NCBI RefSeq assembly: GCF_001854185.1
Contig: NZ_CP017603.1
Coordinates: 3,658,001 to 3,722,000 of the forward strand
DNA: 64,000 nucleotides
From: Clostridium formicaceticum
Lineage (GTDB): Bacteria > Bacillota > Clostridia > Peptostreptococcales > Natronincolaceae
Direction of reading: 5' to 3'
Part shown: positions 61,349 through 64,000 of the stretch, one piece after another
Layout of the letters: each line of letters opens with the position of its first letter
Position numbering within the stretch: position 1 is the first letter of the stretch
Notes under the pieces: model-generated
What the model was told of the DNA's origin: nothing
The model's database searches: none
What the model saw: the letters and a program-made list of their open reading frames with translations, nothing else
Translations under genes and position numbers: made by a program

Positions 61349-62641
61349 ATGGCAATTGCAATGATTAAAAACAACTTAAAACAGGAATATTTTAATATCC
61401 TTAAAAAACAAGAAATTACCACCTATTTTCAGCCAATCATTTCCTTAAAAGATGGTGGCGTTTTAGGTTATGAGGCTTTAAGCCGTGGTCCAGCAAATAG
61501 CCACTTTCATTATCCTGATGAACTATTTCATTATGCTAAAAAGGTCAATAAAGTATGGGAGTTAGACCTCCTCTGTCGCTTAAAAGCTATTGAAAAAGCA
61601 AAAGAGACTATTTCTGATAAGCTCTTATTTATCAATATAGATTCTGATATTATTAAAGATATTAAATTTAAAAAAGGCTTCACAAAGGAATTTCTAAGAC
61701 ATCATAACATTGATACTAATCATATAATTTTTGAACTTACGGAACATACTGCAGTAAGCGATTATAAGACATTTAACCAAATTATCGAAAACTATCGCCA
61801 TCAAGGCTATCGCATTGCTATAGATGATGCAGGTGACGGATACTCTGGCCTACGGCTTATGACAGAAATTCGTCCTAATTTCATAAAAATTGATATGGCC
61901 CTTATTCGAGATATCGATAAAGATATGATGAAAAAAGAATTATTAAAAAGCTTTCAGCAATTTTCACACATAACAAATATTCAAGTGATTGCTGAAGGGA
62001 TTGAAACCTCGGAGGAGCTTAAAACCTTGATTGAAATTGGTATTCCCTATGGTCAAGGTTATTATATTCAGCGTCCTTCAGAGGGTTTTGTTGCTATTTC
62101 CCCTAAACTAATGGAGGAAATTCAACGACTCAACCAACAGAATAAAAAAATTCAACGACTGCCTACCACCCTGACAATTGGCATGTTACAGCGTCGTGAC
62201 TCTCCTTTACAACAGGATGATACTTGTGACAAAGCTAACAATATCTTTAGTGAATCCTACAATTTACAAGGTATTGTCGTATTAAAAGAAAAGAAGGTTA
62301 TAGGACTAATCATGCGTCATAAGTTTTACTATCAAATGCGAAAAGAAGGGAATCAAAATAACTTTTTACTACGTCCTTTAAGCAGTATAATGAATCATGC
62401 CCCTTTAGTCCTTGATCATTCAATAAATATTAGAGAGGCTTCAAATATAGCTATGTCTAGGGAAGAAAGCACCGTCTATGACTATATTATCGTAACAAAA
62501 GGAGAAGAATATAGCGGTGTGGTTCCCATTGCTTATTTATTAAATGCCTTTGCGCAAGCAGGTGTAATTCATGAAGCTGAAGTATCGAAGAATCAGAATT
62601 TACTCCACTTGATGGAGAAACCTGTCTACCTTGATGCTTAG
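61349..62641 (+). CDS. EAL-domain c-di-GMP phosphodiesterase with C-terminal CBS-like domain
   Basis: 430 residues. The EAL motif is in GYEALSRG (about 35-42), with FELTEHTAVSD, IAIDDAGDGYSGLRLM, FIKIDMALIRDI, VIAEGIET and IPYGQGYYIQRP. The second acidic loop reads DDAGDGYSG where DDFGTGYSS is common. The C-terminal 150 residues resemble paired CBS modules (GIVVLKEKKVIGLIMRHKFY, PLVLDHSINIREASNIAMSREESTVYDYIIVTKGEEYSGVV as separated segments), a likely nucleotide-sensing part. No GGDEF domain. Probably active, cytosolic. Confidence 0.9.
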   Translation: MAIAMIKNNLKQEYFNILKKQEITTYFQPIISLKDGGVLGYEALSRGPANSHFHYPDELFHYAKKVNKVWELDLLCRLKAIEKAKETISDKLLFINIDSDIIKDIKFKKGFTKEFLRHHNIDTNHIIFELTEHTAVSDYKTFNQIIENYRHQGYRIAIDDAGDGYSGLRLMTEIRPNFIKIDMALIRDIDKDMMKKELLKSFQQFSHITNIQVIAEGIETSEELKTLIEIGIPYGQGYYIQRPSEGFVAISPKLMEEIQRLNQQNKKIQRLPTTLTIGMLQRRDSPLQQDDTCDKANNIFSESYNLQGIVVLKEKKVIGLIMRHKFYYQMRKEGNQNNFLLRPLSSIMNHAPLVLDHSINIREASNIAMSREESTVYDYIIVTKGEEYSGVVPIAYLLNAFAQAGVIHEAEVSKNQNLLHLMEKPVYLDA

Positions 62642-62677
62642 AAATAAATAAAACCTTATGCTAAAATATATAGATCA

Positions 62678-62811
62678 TTTTATCCTTCGGTGTATTTGCT
62701 AAGACGTCCACTTCTAGGTGAACAAACTAAGTGACTAACACCAAATCAAAGATTTGGGTGACCTACTTATGCAAGTAGGAGATCAAGCACTACATCCTCG
62801 AAGTAAATTCG
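62678..62811 (-). repeat. dispersed structured intergenic repeat, copy D (near full length)
   Basis: Reverse-strand copy of the 6311-6438 element. It shares CTTGATCTCC, CAAATCTTTGATTTGGTG and CACTTAGTTTGTTCACCTAG with copy A. Differences cluster in the loop between stems, and here CCTACTT can also pair with AAGTAGG as a local hairpin. It lies between the EAL gene and the PglX-like gene. Confidence 0.85.
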
Positions 62812-62821
62812 ACTATAATGA

Positions 62822-62859
62822 AAACTGGTTGACAAAATACATTATTTGTCAACCAGTTT
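62822..62859 (-). terminator. terminator after the PglX-like gene
   Basis: 15-bp perfect stem AAACTGGTTGACAAA / TTTGTCAACCAGTTT with eight-base loop, 31 bases after the stop. Confidence 0.85.
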
Positions 62860-62889
62860 GTCTTGTATTTTAGATTTTATTTCTCTAAG

Positions 62890-64000
62890 CTAAATTCTAG
62901 CTAAAAGGTTAAGTGTTAATTCTTTTCCTTGAGAAATCTTCACATTTTGGAACTTAGAATAATTTACTTGCACACCATCATCTAAATCAATCTCTATTTT
63001 TTGATTAGCTATATGTGCAATGATCTGATCATAGATAGCACATTGTGCTATTTGCCTTTCTATATACTCTTTTCTCTTCATTGCAGCAGTCTTTTGCTTT
63101 TCAGGCAACTCTGATTTTATAAGTATATTTAGATTTTTCACCTCATCCTCATATCTCTTTTGCAATTTATGAAGATAATCTGTTCTGATTCTATCCACCG
63201 TTGAAACATCATAGCGATGCATATAGATCAGGGCTTTAAATCCGTTTTCTTTACCACTATCAAATAACCAATAAATAGGTCGTTTGCTATAGATTTTTAA
63301 ATGATCGCTATAAAAGTCCTCTAAGAAATATCTTCTTATGGTTTGTCTAGAAGTTTCATTGGTTTTCTTACTTAATAAGCGTGCAATATAATCAAGATTT
63401 TCCTCTAACATTTTTTCACCAAAGGTTATTTTTACAAACGTTACAAATCTATTGACAATATCGTCTTCAAAATAATCATCCTCCACTATTGGGATAATAT
63501 TATCTTTTGCAGGGATAAAGGTCTTGTACCTGTCTATCTTAAACTCTCCACCTGCATAAATCAACCCTTCTTCATCTAAAGAATATCTTCCAAACATGCA
63601 TCCTACCGCATAGGAGATAAAGGATTGAATATCTCCTCTCCTTCTCATCGTAATCTCTTTCACTTCGGGTGTCAGCTCATTCTCTAGCCCGTAGATTTCA
63701 ATAAATGTTTTATTTAGTTCTTCCTCATAGGCTTTCATCTGATAAAATTCTTTATGAATAACATCTTCCCATTCCTTAAAAGCAGTTTCTATTTTACTTG
63801 CATTAAAATCATTTTTTATTGCTGAGCCTCTTAGTAATGGATGCTGCTTGAAGTTCCATGATGTTTCAAAGGAATCCCAATCTTTTTGCGCCTTTCTAAT
63901 GCATCTAGAAACCAGGGCCTTAATATTTTCTTCCTTTTCTTTGTCTAAGATTACTGGAATATTTTTAATATCTCCTACCTGGATATTAATGGTGGGGTTC
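62890..64000 (-). CDS. pglX: PglX-like BREX adenine-specific DNA methyltransferase, C-terminal part (runs off window)
   Basis: The frame is open to the right edge, so the ATG at 63738 is internal and the start lies outside. Visible part: NPTINIQVGDIKNIPVI, which fits the specificity region after the methyltransferase core, then FGRYSLDEEGLIYAGGEF, and the PglX-typical ALIYMHRYDVSTVDRIRTDY followed by LHKLQKRYEDE. The end reads KELTLNLLARI. PglX methylates host DNA in BREX phage defence, so further brx genes should follow beyond 64000. About 370 residues are seen, against about 1,200 for full PglX. Confidence 0.85.
   Translation of the reverse strand, partial: NPTINIQVGDIKNIPVILDKEKEENIKALVSRCIRKAQKDWDSFETSWNFKQHPLLRGSAIKNDFNASKIETAFKEWEDVIHKEFYQMKAYEEELNKTFIEIYGLENELTPEVKEITMRRRGDIQSFISYAVGCMFGRYSLDEEGLIYAGGEFKIDRYKTFIPAKDNIIPIVEDDYFEDDIVNRFVTFVKITFGEKMLEENLDYIARLLSKKTNETSRQTIRRYFLEDFYSDHLKIYSKRPIYWLFDSGKENGFKALIYMHRYDVSTVDRIRTDYLHKLQKRYEDEVKNLNILIKSELPEKQKTAAMKRKEYIERQIAQCAIYDQIIAHIANQKIEIDLDDGVQVNYSKFQNVKISQGKELTLNLLARI

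Noticed and set aside
1-64000. CRISPR array, tRNA or rRNA genes
   Set aside because: No regularly spaced direct repeats with unique spacers and no tRNA or rRNA-like conserved blocks were noticed on reading; a covariance scan would settle tRNAs.

Overview
The window looks like part of the chromosome of an anaerobic, endospore-forming, AT-rich Firmicute of the class Clostridia; the gene content resembles the Alkaliphilus/Natronincola group, but that placement is an inference. The evidence is a Bacillus/Clostridium-type division and cell-wall cluster fused to the spoIIGA-sigE-sigG sporulation block, a YhcN-type spore lipoprotein, a Spo0E-like phosphatase, a meso-diaminopimelate MurE (DNPR motif) and strong GGAGG ribosome binding sites throughout.

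Layout. (1) 25-9559, minus strand: membrane protein, histidine kinase/response regulator pair, pgeF, nrdR, ylmC, sigG, sigE, spoIIGA, ftsZ. (2) 9875-25778, minus: sbp, two DUF881 genes, ftsQ, murA, murG, ftsW, murD, mraY, murF, murE, spoVD-like PBP, ftsL-like gene, rsmH and mraZ, headed by an array of three 10-bp MraZ-box repeats. ftsA is absent from its usual place. (3) 25978-34959: small Spo0E-like gene, lgt, a membrane-tethered chelatase-fold protein, spore lipoprotein, pduL-deoC, a membrane protein with a degenerate Mrr-like domain, hpt, cobalamin adenosyltransferase, Nudix hydrolase and a lipoprotein. (4) 35011-38644, minus: pentaheme nitrite reductase nrfA with its cytochrome c synthase genes resB-ccsA. 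(5) 38804-42775, plus: flavin amine oxidase and a thiE-HAD-thiD thiamine operon behind a leader with a terminator hairpin. (6) 42946-48029, minus: about fourteen short genes, most unrecognised, including three tandem 51-residue paralogues and several small proteins sharing an Asn-Gln motif and a beta-like tail, next to a CotJC/manganese-catalase-like gene. This is the best candidate for an undescribed system, possibly a spore-surface assembly. (7) 48233-53942: ion-transporter-like permease, then an ABC/FtsX/DUF2318 cluster resembling the P19-linked iron system without its P19 and FTR1 parts. (8) 54546-57952, plus: a second nrfA-resB-ccsA cassette. (9) 58077-64000: clade-2 catalase, HAD nucleotidase, EAL-CBS protein, and the C-terminal part of a PglX-like BREX methyltransferase running off the window.

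How the parts work together. Regions 1-2 make lipid II (MurA, MurD, MurE, MurF, MraY, MurG), flip or polymerise it (FtsW, PBP) and place the septum (FtsZ, FtsQ, FtsL). The same block then supplies the sporulation sigma factors SigE (activated by SpoIIGA) and SigG. The two NrfA cassettes each carry their own heme-attachment proteins and imply respiratory or detoxifying nitrite ammonification. A structured intergenic repeat of about 120 bp occurs twice nearly complete and twice truncated. No rRNA, tRNA, CRISPR array or intact insertion sequence was seen.
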